Shown here: piece by piece, positions 1-7,981 of the stretch
Layout: every line of letters begins with the position of its first letter
Numbering within the stretch: the stretch's first letter is position 1
From: Oscillospiraceae bacterium
Lineage (GTDB): Bacteria; Bacillota; Clostridia; Oscillospirales; Ruminococcaceae
Assembly (NCBI GenBank): GCA_009784825.1
Contig: WQXO01000008.1
Location: 56,276 to 120,275 of the forward strand
Reading direction: 5' to 3'
DNA length: 64,000 nt
Program-made: the position numbers and the translations under genes
The notes under the pieces: generated by a model
The model's database searches: none
Told to the model about the DNA's origin: nothing
What the model saw: only the letters and a program-made list of their open reading frames with translations

Positions 1-2
1 AT

Positions 3-230
3 ATATGGGAAATCACTTCAAAATCACAAATCTACCCCATTGGTTTACAAGTAAAACAGGGACGACCATACGCTATACGTCCTTTCGCATTTCATAAAAA
101 GCCCGATGAGTCTTTTGCTGATATAAACGAATTTGTGAAAGCAATTTATGAAACACGGAAAATGTTCGCTCTTGACGATATGATAGACCCCGATGAATGG
201 TATAAAAAAGTTACAGAAACGATAGGTTAA
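3..230 (+). CDS. Unknown protein, C-terminal fragment
   Basis: An open frame enters from the left edge and ends at TAA 228-230, giving the last 75 residues of a protein whose start is outside the window. The fragment is mixed polar and aromatic (it includes KQGRPYAIRPFAF and ends DPDEWYKKVTETIG), with no membrane segment. I do not recognise the family. It is followed at once by a strong bidirectional hairpin, as expected for the end of a real gene. That the fragment is coding rests on its open frame and ordinary composition. Confidence 0.6.
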   Translation: MWEITSKSQIYPIGLQVKQGRPYAIRPFAFHKKPDESFADINEFVKAIYETRKMFALDDMIDPDEWYKKVTETIG

Positions 231-240
231 CCTCAACATA

Positions 241-280
241 AATAAAATAACGCCGATATAAACTACGGCGTTATTTTATT
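241..280. terminator. Bidirectional intrinsic terminator
   Basis: Perfect 15-bp inverted repeat: arm AATAAAATAACGCCG at 241-255, loop 256-265, matching arm 266-280. A/T runs at both ends let it work in both directions, between the gene ending at 230 (+) and the gene ending at 263 (-). The right arm also encodes the last residues (NKITP) of the minus-strand gene, whose stop codon reaches into the loop. Confidence 0.85.
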
Positions 281-886
281 TTCACCAATCATCTCGGTAA
301 TCTTATCAGTCAGCTTAGCGTAATACAGCGGGAACAATGCGTCACAGCACCCCAGAAAAAACATGTTCCGGTTATTTATCGCCGCCAATTCCCCCCCATA
401 GGTATATATCCACCGCCTGAACCATTCCCCGTTGAACGGCGGTTCATTTAAGCCCCGACTGCCCCTCGCACGTTTCAACATCGGTTTAAACGTCTCCCCG
501 ATTATCGAATCGACGTCCCTTGCCCCCATTTCCTCGCATAAACTAAATAAGGCGAGCAGCTGCTTATCGCTGAACCTCCCCCCCGGTATTTTCTTATAAA
601 AGGGAACTCTCACAGCAAAGGCGAAAAATATCATATCGCACATTACCTCGAATTCCTCAGTATCAAGCTCCTTAATTTTCCCGTCAAGAGACAACCCGAG
701 ATTAACCAAAATATCGGGATTAGTAATATCGGTGAGGGCTACCTTAAATATGTCCTTGACGTTGACGTTATAAAAATCTCCGTCCGAAATTGCAAAAACA
801 TACCTCATGGTGGTGTGGAGCGATTGACCGGCCCGTTGCATAACCCCTGCAAACGCCTGCAATTCTAATAATTCATGTTCTTTCAT
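263..886 (-). CDS. Hypothetical protein, probably leaderless mRNA
   Basis: 207-residue soluble protein beginning MKEHELLELQ. I do not recognise a family; it has no signal peptide or obvious membrane helix and is rich in Phe/Cys in the middle (MCDMIFFAFAVRVPF). An upstream in-frame start at 913 exists, but I chose 886 because a promoter (TTGCAT, 17 bp, TATAAT at 893-898) lies only six bases ahead of this ATG. Transcription would then start at or beside the start codon, and no Shine-Dalgarno is present. The gene is divergent from purD and shares overlapping -35 regions with it. Coding status is well supported by length and terminator; function is unknown. Confidence 0.75.
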   Translation of the reverse strand: MKEHELLELQAFAGVMQRAGQSLHTTMRYVFAISDGDFYNVNVKDIFKVALTDITNPDILVNLGLSLDGKIKELDTEEFEVMCDMIFFAFAVRVPFYKKIPGGRFSDKQLLALFSLCEEMGARDVDSIIGETFKPMLKRARGSRGLNEPPFNGEWFRRWIYTYGGELAAINNRNMFFLGCCDALFPLYYAKLTDKITEMIGENKITP

Positions 887-892
887 GAGGGT

Positions 893-921
893 ATTATAAC
901 ATACATTTGCCAAAAATGCAA
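893..921 (-). promoter_or_regulatory. Sigma-A promoter, leaderless type
   Basis: Reading the minus strand: -35 TTGCAT (916-921), 17-bp spacer, perfect -10 TATAAT (893-898), then six bases to the ATG at 886. The spacing puts the transcription start on or next to the start codon. The -35 lies in the 6-bp inverted repeat ATTTGC (905-910) / GCAAAT (918-923). Confidence 0.75.
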
Positions 922-935
922 ATATATGTTATACT
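907..935 (+). promoter_or_regulatory. purD promoter
   Basis: TTGCCA (907-912), 17-bp spacer, TATACT (930-935). It interleaves with the divergent promoter of the 263-886 gene: each -35 lies inside the spacer of the other. Only about 25 bases separate it from the purD ribosome binding site (AAGGAG, 957-962), so there is no room for a long riboswitch leader. Confidence 0.75.
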
Positions 936-967
936 TTATTTTACAGATGTAAAAATAAGGAGTTCAC

Positions 968-2266
968 ATGAAAATTCTTGTAATAGGCTCAGGCGGGCGG
1001 GAACACGCCATAATCACCTCACTTAAAAAATCACCGAAAATCACCGAAATCCACTCAACCCCCGGTAACGCAGGTATAGCTGAAACAGCCACCTGCCACA
1101 ATGTCAAAGCCACCGACATTGACGGCATTATTAAATTAGCCAAGGAATTAAATATTGATTCCGGCGAAGCCGGCATGCGAGCCGAGGCTCTCGGTATAGT
1201 TTTCGTAGCCCCCGACGACCCGTTGGTTTTAGGAATGGTTGACGAACTTAACAAAGCAGGGTTTAAAACGATGGGTCCCCGTAAAAACGCCGCAATACTT
1301 GAGGGGAGCAAGGTTTTCTCGAAATCGTTCATGAAACGCCATAACATTCCCACCGCCGCCTACAAAGCCTTTACCGACCCCGAAAAAGCCATAACCTATA
1401 TAAAATCGCAGAGCAGCTACCCCACAGTTATAAAGTGTGACGGGCTTGCCTTAGGTAAAGGCGTAATAATTGCAAATAACTTAATCGAAGCCGAGGCGGC
1501 AGTCAATTCCATGCTGCTTGACAATAAATTCGGTGACAGCGGAAAAGAAATCGTCATAGAGGAATACTTAGACGGCATGGAGGTGACAGTCCTCGCATTC
1601 ACCGACGGTATAACCGTAAAAACCATGCCCGCTTCCACCGACCATAAGCGTGCCTTGGACAATGATGAGGGGTTAAACACAGGCGGAATGGGCGTAGTTG
1701 CCAATGTCCCGTATTACACTGATGAAATCGCCTCAGAATGTATGGAGAAAATCTTTCTGCCCACAATAAGAGGAATGGCTCAAGAAAACCGACCGTTCAA
1801 GGGCTGTATATACTTCGGGTTAATGCTCACATCAAAAGGAGCAAAAGTAATAGAATACAACTGCCGTTTCGGTGACCCGGAAACACAGGCAATTCTCCCG
1901 CTTTTAGAAACCGACTTACTTGACATAATCGAGGCAATTTGGGAGGAAAGGTTAGCAGATTTAGAAATAACATTCTCCGATGAAAAATCCGCATGCGTGG
2001 TTATGGCAAGCGGCGGCTACCCCGAAAAATATGAAACCGGTTATAAAATCACAGGGCTTGATGAAATCACCGACGTGTACATTTACCACGCCGGAACAAA
2101 AACCGAAAACGGCGAGCTTGTTACGGCAGGCGGCAGAGTTTTAGGAATAACCGCAGTAGCCGATGATTTAAAAACAGCATTAGACAAAGCATATGAAGCA
2201 GTCGAAAAAATTCAGTTCAAAAACGCCCACTACAGAACCGACATAGGCAGAAAGGCATTACTATGA
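968..2266 (+). CDS. purD: Phosphoribosylamine-glycine ligase
   Basis: 432 residues; step two of purine biosynthesis, joining glycine to 5-phosphoribosylamine with ATP in the cytosol. Seen: N-terminal VIGSGGREHAI, the LEGSK segment leading into the ATP-grasp domain, VIKCDGLALGKGV, and the metal-binding region NCRFGDPETQ near residue 300. AAGGAG supports the start. Other purine biosynthesis genes are not adjacent. Odd: residues 65-76 (SGEAGMRAEALG) interrupt the usual run from NID to the VAPDDPLV strand; their DNA forms two small hairpins, described separately. The stop overlaps the next start by four bases (ATGA), so translation is probably coupled. Identity is secure. Confidence 0.95.
   Translation: MKILVIGSGGREHAIITSLKKSPKITEIHSTPGNAGIAETATCHNVKATDIDGIIKLAKELNIDSGEAGMRAEALGIVFVAPDDPLVLGMVDELNKAGFKTMGPRKNAAILEGSKVFSKSFMKRHNIPTAAYKAFTDPEKAITYIKSQSSYPTVIKCDGLALGKGVIIANNLIEAEAAVNSMLLDNKFGDSGKEIVIEEYLDGMEVTVLAFTDGITVKTMPASTDHKRALDNDEGLNTGGMGVVANVPYYTDEIASECMEKIFLPTIRGMAQENRPFKGCIYFGLMLTSKGAKVIEYNCRFGDPETQAILPLLETDLLDIIEAIWEERLADLEITFSDEKSACVVMASGGYPEKYETGYKITGLDEITDVYIYHAGTKTENGELVTAGGRVLGITAVADDLKTALDKAYEAVEKIQFKNAHYRTDIGRKALL
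1160..1195 (+). repeat. In-frame 36-bp palindromic insert in purD
   Basis: Exactly 12 codons inserted between conserved PurD residues. The DNA holds two perfect 5-bp hairpins, CCGGC-GAA-GCCGG and CCGAG-GCT-CTCGG, separated by eight bases. Removing it restores the usual PurD spacing between NID and the VAPDDPLV strand (judged from memory of family sequences). It adds a GC-rich, Gly/Ala/Glu-rich loop without shifting the frame. Confidence 0.55.
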
Positions 2267-3327
2267 AAAAACTCACCGCATTATTACTGACACTACTACT
2301 GATTCTCTCACTGACTGCCTGCGATTTAATGAAGTCGCCGGCTAAAACCGAACCGCCGACACAGCTTTCCGAAGACATAATCACAACAATGGACGAACTC
2401 GATTTATTAATCGCCCAAATGTGCGAGCAGCTTCTCCCATCGGCGAAAATCCGCTTAGAAAGCATAAACATATGGAGGGAGTTAGAAAACCATATAAAAA
2501 TCGAGGAAGAGCTGTTAATCAAGCGGGGAATTGTGGGGCTGTCAATCAGCTATGTAGAAATGGCAGGGTTTATAGAGGCAACGCTGAATATCGAATACGA
2601 AGTATACATGAAGGTGACAGCCGCCTATAAAAGCAAAAACACCTCATCATTAAACGCACAAGAAAAAGCCGTTTATGACAAAGCGGTTGAAATTATCGAC
2701 ACATTAAATTTAACACGGGGAACAATTTTTGAAAAAGCGTTTGCAGTCCATGAATACTTGGCAAACACAATTGAATACGATTATGCCTACGCCTTTAACG
2801 CAGACTCCTTTGACGTATACGGTGCGTTAATCACAGGAAAAGCAGTATGTCAGGGATACGCCTATTCGTTTAAAATGCTGATGGACATGTTAAATGTGGA
2901 ATGTATAATAATCAGCGGAACAGCAGGTAATGAGAAACACGCATGGAACATGGTGAATTATAACGGAAAATGGTATCACGTTGACGTAACGTGGAACGAC
3001 CAGGGTGAAAACAGGACTTACAGATATTTTAACATCAGCGACACTGTAATGTCATCAACACACTCATGGAACCGTGCAAACTTTCCCACCGCCTCCGAAA
3101 TGACGTATAACTACTACGGATACACGGGGAGAAACGCATCCTCGGTAATGCAGTTAGAAACAGTGTTCCAAAACGATTACAACAGCGGCATGCGGGTTAT
3201 TGAAATCCTTTGCACCTACAGCTTCACACCGGACGATTTACAGTTTATAATAACAAAACACAACATTACCCCGTCATACGGAACAACTCAATACGGTAAT
3301 GATGTATTAGTCACGATTGTTTTATAA
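2263..3327 (+). CDS. Transglutaminase-like lipoprotein
   Basis: 354 residues. A signal peptide with lipobox LTAC puts a lipidated Cys at residue 20, so the protein is anchored outside the cell membrane. The C-terminal half carries a transglutaminase/protease-like core: Cys196 in AVCQGYAY, His226 in KHAWNMV, Asp241 in YHVDVTWND, the expected catalytic triad order. Residues 35-150 look helical and could be a stalk or substrate-binding region. It overlaps purD by four bases, so the two are probably co-transcribed, without an obvious functional link. Substrate unknown; such domains act on extracellular peptides or cell wall. Confidence 0.85.
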   Translation: MKKLTALLLTLLLILSLTACDLMKSPAKTEPPTQLSEDIITTMDELDLLIAQMCEQLLPSAKIRLESINIWRELENHIKIEEELLIKRGIVGLSISYVEMAGFIEATLNIEYEVYMKVTAAYKSKNTSSLNAQEKAVYDKAVEIIDTLNLTRGTIFEKAFAVHEYLANTIEYDYAYAFNADSFDVYGALITGKAVCQGYAYSFKMLMDMLNVECIIISGTAGNEKHAWNMVNYNGKWYHVDVTWNDQGENRTYRYFNISDTVMSSTHSWNRANFPTASEMTYNYYGYTGRNASSVMQLETVFQNDYNSGMRVIEILCTYSFTPDDLQFIITKHNITPSYGTTQYGNDVLVTIVL

Positions 3328-4258
3328 ACGTCCCCTTTTCGGTAATAACAGCAGTAATCAACTCTGCCTCGGTGACATCGAAGGCAGGGTTGAAGCATTT
3401 CACCCCGACGGGTGCAACCGGTTCAGCAAAATACAGCCGGGTTATTTCATCAGAGCTTCGTTCCTCAATAACAATATCACTGCCTGTTTTACACGACATG
3501 TCAATCGTGGAGGACGGGCAGAACACATAAAAAGGAATACCGTACCGCTTAGCGAGGACTGCTAACCCCGACGTGCCTATTTTATTAGCAACATCACCGT
3601 TAGCGGCGACACGGTCAGCCCCTACGAAAACAGCATTAATTTTCCCCTGCTTCATAACCGTATTCGCCATATTATCGCAAATCAGCGTAACATCCAACCC
3701 CGCATTAATAAGCTCCAACGCTGTAATTCTGCTCCCCTGTAAAAGCGGGCGGGTCTCGTCCACGAACACATTAAACCTCATATTACGTTCTGCCCCCAAT
3801 ATAAGCGGTCCCAACCCCGTCCCGTATTTTGAAGTCGCCAAAGGCCCCGCATTACAATGGGTGAGAACCCCGTCACCATTTTTTATAAGCTTCAACCCAT
3901 TTTCAGAAATGGCTCTGCACATGGTTATGTCCTCTTGATGAATAGCCTTGCACTCCGCGAGTAAATCCGAAGCGTTTACCATACGGTCAACTGCCCACTG
4001 TAAATTAACCGCAGTAGGACGTGCCGACTTAATGTAATCCGCATATTCTCGCCCTAATATAAATATTGCATAAGCGGCGAATATCCCGATAGCCGGTGCT
4101 CCCCGAACCTTCAACAGCTTAATAGCGTCATACATTTCCTCGGCAGTGCGTAACTCTATATACTCTATTTTATTCGGTAATAGTCTTTGGTCTAAAATAA
4201 TTATCGAATTTTCATCGTCTGACAACCGAATATTAACTAATTCTTGCAATTGCCTCAA
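3311..4258 (-). CDS. mtnA: Methylthioribose-1-phosphate isomerase family
   Basis: 315 residues of the MtnA/eIF2B-alpha fold; isomerises 5-methylthioribose-1-phosphate to the ribulose form. Seen: [24 protein letters not shown], and [17 protein letters not shown] with the active-site Asp. The start is TTG and ambiguous: TTG at 4258 lies three bases after AAAGGAG (4262-4268), a short gap, and a second in-frame TTG follows three codons on. The gene overlaps the 3' end of punA by 26 bases and, at its own end, the transglutaminase gene on the other strand by 17. Pairing with a nucleoside phosphorylase suggests the two act on the same nucleoside. A ribose-1-phosphate or 5-deoxyribose-1-phosphate substrate cannot be excluded. 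Confidence 0.88.
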   Translation of the reverse strand: MRQLQELVNIRLSDDENSIIILDQRLLPNKIEYIELRTAEEMYDAIKLLKVRGAPAIGIFAAYAIFILGREYADYIKSARPTAVNLQWAVDRMVNASDLLAECKAIHQEDITMCRAISENGLKLIKNGDGVLTHCNAGPLATSKYGTGLGPLILGAERNMRFNVFVDETRPLLQGSRITALELINAGLDVTLICDNMANTVMKQGKINAVFVGADRVAANGDVANKIGTSGLAVLAKRYGIPFYVFCPSSTIDMSCKTGSDIVIEERSSDEITRLYFAEPVAPVGVKCFNPAFDVTEAELITAVITEKGTFIKQS

Positions 4259-5060
4259 CCGCTCCTTTAATTAACTTTTTAAACACAGGTGCAGAATTAT
4301 CCGCCGCCTCCATAACCTCCGCATGGGTTAACGGATTATCGGAAAGCCCGCACGCTAAATTAGCAATACAGGAAATCCCGCATATTTTCATTCCCGCATG
4401 ATTAGCGACAATCGCCTCACACGCTGTAGACATTCCCACCGCATCAGCTCCCAAAATCTTGAACATCTTCACTTCAGCGGGCGACTCGAAGTTCGGGCCC
4501 GTTGTTTGAACATACACACCCTCTTTTAAGTCTATCCCCAATTCCCGTGCAGCATTACGGACGGCAGAGTTCAATTCCTTATTATAAATCTCACTCATAT
4601 CGGGGAATCGTGTCCCGAACTTGTCGAAGTTCCTCCCGATTAACGGTGATGGCGAGAACGTGCTGATTTGGTCAGTAATGAGCATAAACTCACCCGCCCC
4701 GAAGCTAATCCCGCCTGCCGCATTAGTTAAGAACAGTATCTCCGCCCCCATGAGCCTCATCAACCGAACAGGCAAAACCGTGTCATGCATGGAATACCCC
4801 TCATAATAATGCACCCGCCCCTGCATAATCACTACCGGAACATCACCCATGTATCCGAATACAAACCGTCCCTTATGCCCCTGTACTGTCGACTGCGGGA
4901 ACCCGTCAATCTCGGAATAATCAATGGTGAATTTAACATCAATTTCGTCAGCCAAAGCCCCTAACCCCGACCCTAATATTAATGCGATTTTCGGCGTAAA
5001 CCCGTTTAATTTTCCTTTAATGCTGTCATAACAATTATATAACTTTTCTTCAGGTGTCAT
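4233..5060 (-). CDS. punA: Purine nucleoside phosphorylase
   Basis: 275 residues, the usual length of trimeric PNP/MTA phosphorylases. It splits purine nucleosides with phosphate to base plus ribose-1-phosphate. Seen: phosphate loop [42 protein letters not shown] and [21 protein letters not shown] (5069-5074) supports the start. It sits directly upstream of mtnA with overlapping ends, so the natural substrate may include 5'-methylthioadenosine or 5'-deoxyadenosine; that is inference from context. Confidence 0.92.
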   Translation of the reverse strand: MTPEEKLYNCYDSIKGKLNGFTPKIALILGSGLGALADEIDVKFTIDYSEIDGFPQSTVQGHKGRFVFGYMGDVPVVIMQGRVHYYEGYSMHDTVLPVRLMRLMGAEILFLTNAAGGISFGAGEFMLITDQISTFSPSPLIGRNFDKFGTRFPDMSEIYNKELNSAVRNAARELGIDLKEGVYVQTTGPNFESPAEVKMFKILGADAVGMSTACEAIVANHAGMKICGISCIANLACGLSDNPLTHAEVMEAADNSAPVFKKLIKGAVEAIARIS

Positions 5061-5075
5061 AATAATTTCCTCCTA

Positions 5076-5127
5076 ATAATAATGGACAATTGCCAATCGT
5101 CAATTGTCCATTGTAAATTGTTCGTCA
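5076..5127 (-). repeat. Stop-codon repeat copy 1, hairpin after rpsR
   Basis: On the minus strand it begins TGACGAACAATTTACAA, and the first TGA is the rpsR stop. It contains a perfect 12-bp hairpin, AATGGACAATTG (5081-5092) and CAATTGTCCATT (5101-5112). Related copies start at the stop codons at 10206 and 14101. Confidence 0.7.
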
Positions 5128-5400
5128 ATCCGAAGCGTATGGAATTAACGCTAAGTGTCTTGCACGTTTAACCGCTGTGGTAAGCTCACGCTGATGGAAC
5201 GCACAGCAGCCGGTGATACGTCTCGGCAGAATTTTATACCGTTCAGTAAGGCATTTACCGCTTTTCAGCCTTGCAATGTCCTTATAATCGATGAACTTGG
5301 CTCTCTCCGCACAAAACGCACATACTTTTTTGCGAGCTCGTTTAATCGGGCGACCGCCGCCACCCTTATTATCGTTATTGTATTCTCTTCTCTCAGGCAT
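5125..5400 (-). CDS. rpsR: Ribosomal protein S18
   Basis: 91 residues; binds S6 in the small-subunit platform. Diagnostic segments: [22 protein letters not shown], and [25 protein letters not shown] plus later Cys residues ([12 protein letters not shown]) make it the zinc-binding type. The first 20 residues are a basic, Gly-rich tail. Third gene of rpsF-ssb-rpsR. Its stop codon lies inside a repeat shared with two other gene ends. Confidence 0.96.
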   Translation of the reverse strand: MPERREYNNDNKGGGGRPIKRARKKVCAFCAERAKFIDYKDIARLKSGKCLTERYKILPRRITGCCAFHQRELTTAVKRARHLALIPYASD

Positions 5401-5427
5401 TTATAATGTTCTCCTTATTAATAAAAT

Positions 5428-5934
5428 TTAAAATGGATAATCGTCGTCGCCGGAACCGTTGCTGAAATCGTCGGGCAATCCGCTGTTGACGGGTGTCGGA
5501 ACAGAATTAACCGTCTGTGCTGGGTGAATGGGAGGGGGTGAGGACTGATACGACCCGCCATAATTCCCGTTAAAGCTGCTGCCGGAAGCATAACCGTTCT
5601 GCTGTTGCTGAGGGGGTTTCTCCCCCGTGAAGTGAATGGTGTCCGCAACAATTTCGACTATATTCTGAGTGACACCGTTCTTGTCAACATACTGGCGGGT
5701 TTGAAGCTCGCCGTCAACCATAATCATACGCCCTTTTCCGAAATACTTAGAAACAAATTCCGCAGTAGAACGCCACGCAACAATGTTGAAAAAGTCAGCC
5801 TTGCGTTCCTCGCCTTTAACTTGATAGTTTCTGTCAACAGCAATCCTGAACGACAGAACCGACACACCCGACGGTGTGGTTTTAAGCTCTAAATCGTGGC
5901 ATATTCTGCCCATTAATATAACTTTGTTAAACAT
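5428..5934 (-). CDS. ssb: Single-stranded DNA-binding protein
   Basis: 168 residues. N-terminal OB fold (about 1-105) beginning MFNKVILMGRICHDLELK and containing RKADFFNIVAWRSTAEF; then a Gln/Ser/Pro-rich flexible linker; then an acidic tip DDDYPF, which recruits replication and repair partners. It lies between rpsF (three bases upstream) and rpsR, the usual order in Bacillota. Confidence 0.96.
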   Translation of the reverse strand: MFNKVILMGRICHDLELKTTPSGVSVLSFRIAVDRNYQVKGEERKADFFNIVAWRSTAEFVSKYFGKGRMIMVDGELQTRQYVDKNGVTQNIVEIVADTIHFTGEKPPQQQQNGYASGSSFNGNYGGSYQSSPPPIHPAQTVNSVPTPVNSGLPDDFSNGSGDDDYPF

Positions 5935-5937
5935 GTC

Positions 5938-6390
5938 TTATTCCTCTTCTGTCACGTCATCTTCTTCGGATACTTGTGCAACCTCTTCGGGTTCTTCCGA
6001 AACTTCTTCAGGTGCATCTTCCGGCGTAGCCGGCAAATCCGACTGCGTCGTTTCCACCTCGGGTGGAGTTGGCTCGGGAGCGGCAGAAACGGGCTTGTCA
6101 ATTCTAAGAACCGTCAAGAACCGTAAAATCCCCTCCGTGATATTCAAAACACGTTCCAACTCCTCGGGAAAATCGGGCTTTGAATCGAACATATACAGAA
6201 CATAATACCCGTCGTTTTCATAATTAATCGGGTAGGCGAGCCGCCTTTTCCCCCATTCATTAACGCCGACCATCTCTGCATTCGCACTGATTAAATCCGT
6301 GAACTTGGTTTTCAGTGCCTCGACTTGTTCATCACCGCTTTTGAGTGAGAACACTACCATTGTTTCATACTTTTCGCCTAATTTTGCCAT
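5938..6390 (-). CDS. rpsF: Ribosomal protein S6 with acidic tail
   Basis: 150 residues. Residues 1-100 are a normal S6: YETMVVFSLKSGDEQV, WGKRRLAYPINYENDGYYVLY and LRFLTVLRIDKP. The last ~50 residues are an extra Pro/Thr/Glu-rich tail ending in a run of Asp/Glu; S6 is usually about 95 residues. Glutamate tails are known on S6 in other bacteria, but there they are short or added after translation. AAGGAGGAG (6401-6409) sets the start. Driven by a consensus promoter with a structured leader that may bind S6:S18. Confidence 0.95.
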   Translation of the reverse strand: MAKLGEKYETMVVFSLKSGDEQVEALKTKFTDLISANAEMVGVNEWGKRRLAYPINYENDGYYVLYMFDSKPDFPEELERVLNITEGILRFLTVLRIDKPVSAAPEPTPPEVETTQSDLPATPEDAPEEVSEEPEEVAQVSEEDDVTEEE

Positions 6391-6489
6391 ATTAAAATAA
6401 CTCCTCCTTATAGACTTTGTCCCGTGAATTATAGCTTATCACGAGCAAGGATAATAGGCTTAATCTTGATTAATCAAGACAAGCCTATG
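6391..6489 (-). promoter_or_regulatory. Structured leader of rpsF operon
   Basis: About 95 bases between promoter and rpsF. On the transcript the first element is a long hairpin: arms AGGCTT and AAGCCT enclose the perfect palindrome CTTGATTAATCAAG. A second stem CGTGA/TCACG follows just before the ribosome binding site. rpsF leaders in Bacillota bind S6:S18 for autoregulation, but I could not identify the conserved CCG-containing motif, so that role here is inference. Confidence 0.5.
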
Positions 6490-6490
6490 T

Positions 6491-6519
6491 ATTATAACAT
6501 GAAAAATATGGGTTGTCAA
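6491..6519 (-). promoter_or_regulatory. rpsF operon promoter
   Basis: Perfect consensus on the minus strand: TTGACA (6514-6519), 17-bp spacer, TATAAT (6491-6496). Confidence 0.85.
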
Positions 6520-6530
6520 CAGTTTTTTTA

Positions 6531-7256
6531 TTAATTTTCTCCCGTTTCTAACCCTTTCCTGTATACTCGGGCGGAAATAAAGTAACACCCGATGAATACT
6601 ACAAGTGCAAACACACACACCGGCAGGCAGACATCTTCAAAGAACTTCTCCACACTTAAGGTCATAATCCATGTGAACAAATCCTCCATTCCCCTCTCAC
6701 CGAACACGCTCAAATCCCCGAATAACAGATACATACAAAGCATAAGCGGCAGTGTGATTAAGAAAATCAACTTAAACGTACCCCCTCGCTTAACCCCGAA
6801 CCGATAATAAAACGCATAGGAAAACGAATCGAAGGCCACAAATATCGCAAAAGCGGTCAAAGGCATAAGCAGGTTAAGAGTAACATTATTTACACCCGGA
6901 TTAAAAATTAGAAAAATAACCAACACAACAAAACACCCGCCATACATCATCAGCATAAGTAAATACCGTGCTAAAACAGTCTTGCTTGCGGTGGTAGGCA
7001 GGCATTTTGCATAAACATTAAACCTCGACTTCTCATCAGAATAGAAAGCCGTCTCGGGAATTATGCTCCCCCCGATGAAAACCATAAACGCTACACCGGC
7101 TAAAACCATGCTGCTGACCATAATTTCGCTTTCCCCCTCATAAGTCACCACGCTATTTGCAGAAAACGTGAAAAATGAAAAGAAAACTATAAACAAAACA
7201 GAAACAACAATTAAATACTTCTGAACCGTAAAATCCTTATAAATCAAGCCTAACAA
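6531..7256 (-). CDS. ABC-2 type permease subunit
   Basis: 241 residues with six predicted membrane helices (about 12-32, 45-65, 90-115, 120-145, 160-180, 210-232). N-terminus MLGLIYKDFTVQKYL is typical of ABC-2 permeases (an amphipathic segment before helix one). Last gene of the operon gntR-ATPase-permease-permease, overlapping the preceding permease by seven bases. Substrate unknown; YtrA-type operons often export peptides or answer cell-wall antibiotics. Confidence 0.85.
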   Translation of the reverse strand: MLGLIYKDFTVQKYLIVVSVLFIVFFSFFTFSANSVVTYEGESEIMVSSMVLAGVAFMVFIGGSIIPETAFYSDEKSRFNVYAKCLPTTASKTVLARYLLMLMMYGGCFVVLVIFLIFNPGVNNVTLNLLMPLTAFAIFVAFDSFSYAFYYRFGVKRGGTFKLIFLITLPLMLCMYLLFGDLSVFGERGMEDLFTWIMTLSVEKFFEDVCLPVCVFALVVFIGCYFISARVYRKGLETGEN

Positions 7257-7981
7257 AATTTCTCCCTCCTTTTAACGGCATACACAGCGACAAAATACGA
7301 TAAAACAATTACAACAACCGTAACAATCAACGCAAGATACCAATAATCCTTGGTAAAATCAATTATTTTATTTAAAATTTCAAGCAGCTTTTCTTCACGA
7401 ACGCTTTCCTCTAATGTCCGAGCATACACTACAGCCCCACCGCCGCCGATTAAATAAACCGACATTGTCAAAATCCCCATTTTCTTCTTATCGCCTAACC
7501 AATACAGGAAAGCGGAGCCTGTGTAGCTCAAAACCACCGCAACACAATAAAAAGCGATAGGCACTCCCAAAGCCTTCCATGTAAAACTACCTGCTATTGA
7601 GTGGAACGCCGCCGAAATCCCGATAAACATAACCAACGACAACACAATAGTCGAGGTTGCCACGATATAACGTGCAGCGACTTTCCTATAATCGCAGACA
7701 GGCAGGCAGAACATATACTTGCTCCAGCCCTTCTTATCTGCGAAGAACACTTCCTCAAACAAAGCATACACCGACAACCCCGCAATAAGCGGTATTATCA
7801 AATCGAACATTCCCACAAGCATATCGGTTAATTCTCCGTGCGGGTCTGCGTCCTTTAAGTTGCCGTGAATTGTCCCGAGCAACAAAACCGACCCGACAAT
7901 CAAAACCACAATAAAAATTCGGACATATATAATCAAAAACTTCTTAACGCAGAAAAAATCGTTTAATATCAATCCTTTCAT
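7250..7981 (-). CDS. ABC-2 type permease subunit
   Basis: 243 residues, about six membrane helices, N-terminus MKGLILNDFFCVKKF resembling its partner permease. It overlaps the ATPase gene by four bases (ATGA). Its ribosome binding site, AAGGAGGGG, lies inside an interspersed repeat that also encodes the end of the ATPase. Presumably forms a heterodimeric channel with the 6531-7256 product. Confidence 0.85.
   Translation of the reverse strand: MKGLILNDFFCVKKFLIIYVRIFIVVLIVGSVLLLGTIHGNLKDADPHGELTDMLVGMFDLIIPLIAGLSVYALFEEVFFADKKGWSKYMFCLPVCDYRKVAARYIVATSTIVLSLVMFIGISAAFHSIAGSFTWKALGVPIAFYCVAVVLSYTGSAFLYWLGDKKKMGILTMSVYLIGGGGAVVYARTLEESVREEKLLEILNKIIDFTKDYWYLALIVTVVVIVLSYFVAVYAVKRREKFC

Noticed and set aside
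964..1353. Long open frame antisense to purD
   Set aside because: It mirrors the codon structure of purD and has no ribosome binding site; the same holds for many other antisense frames in the window.
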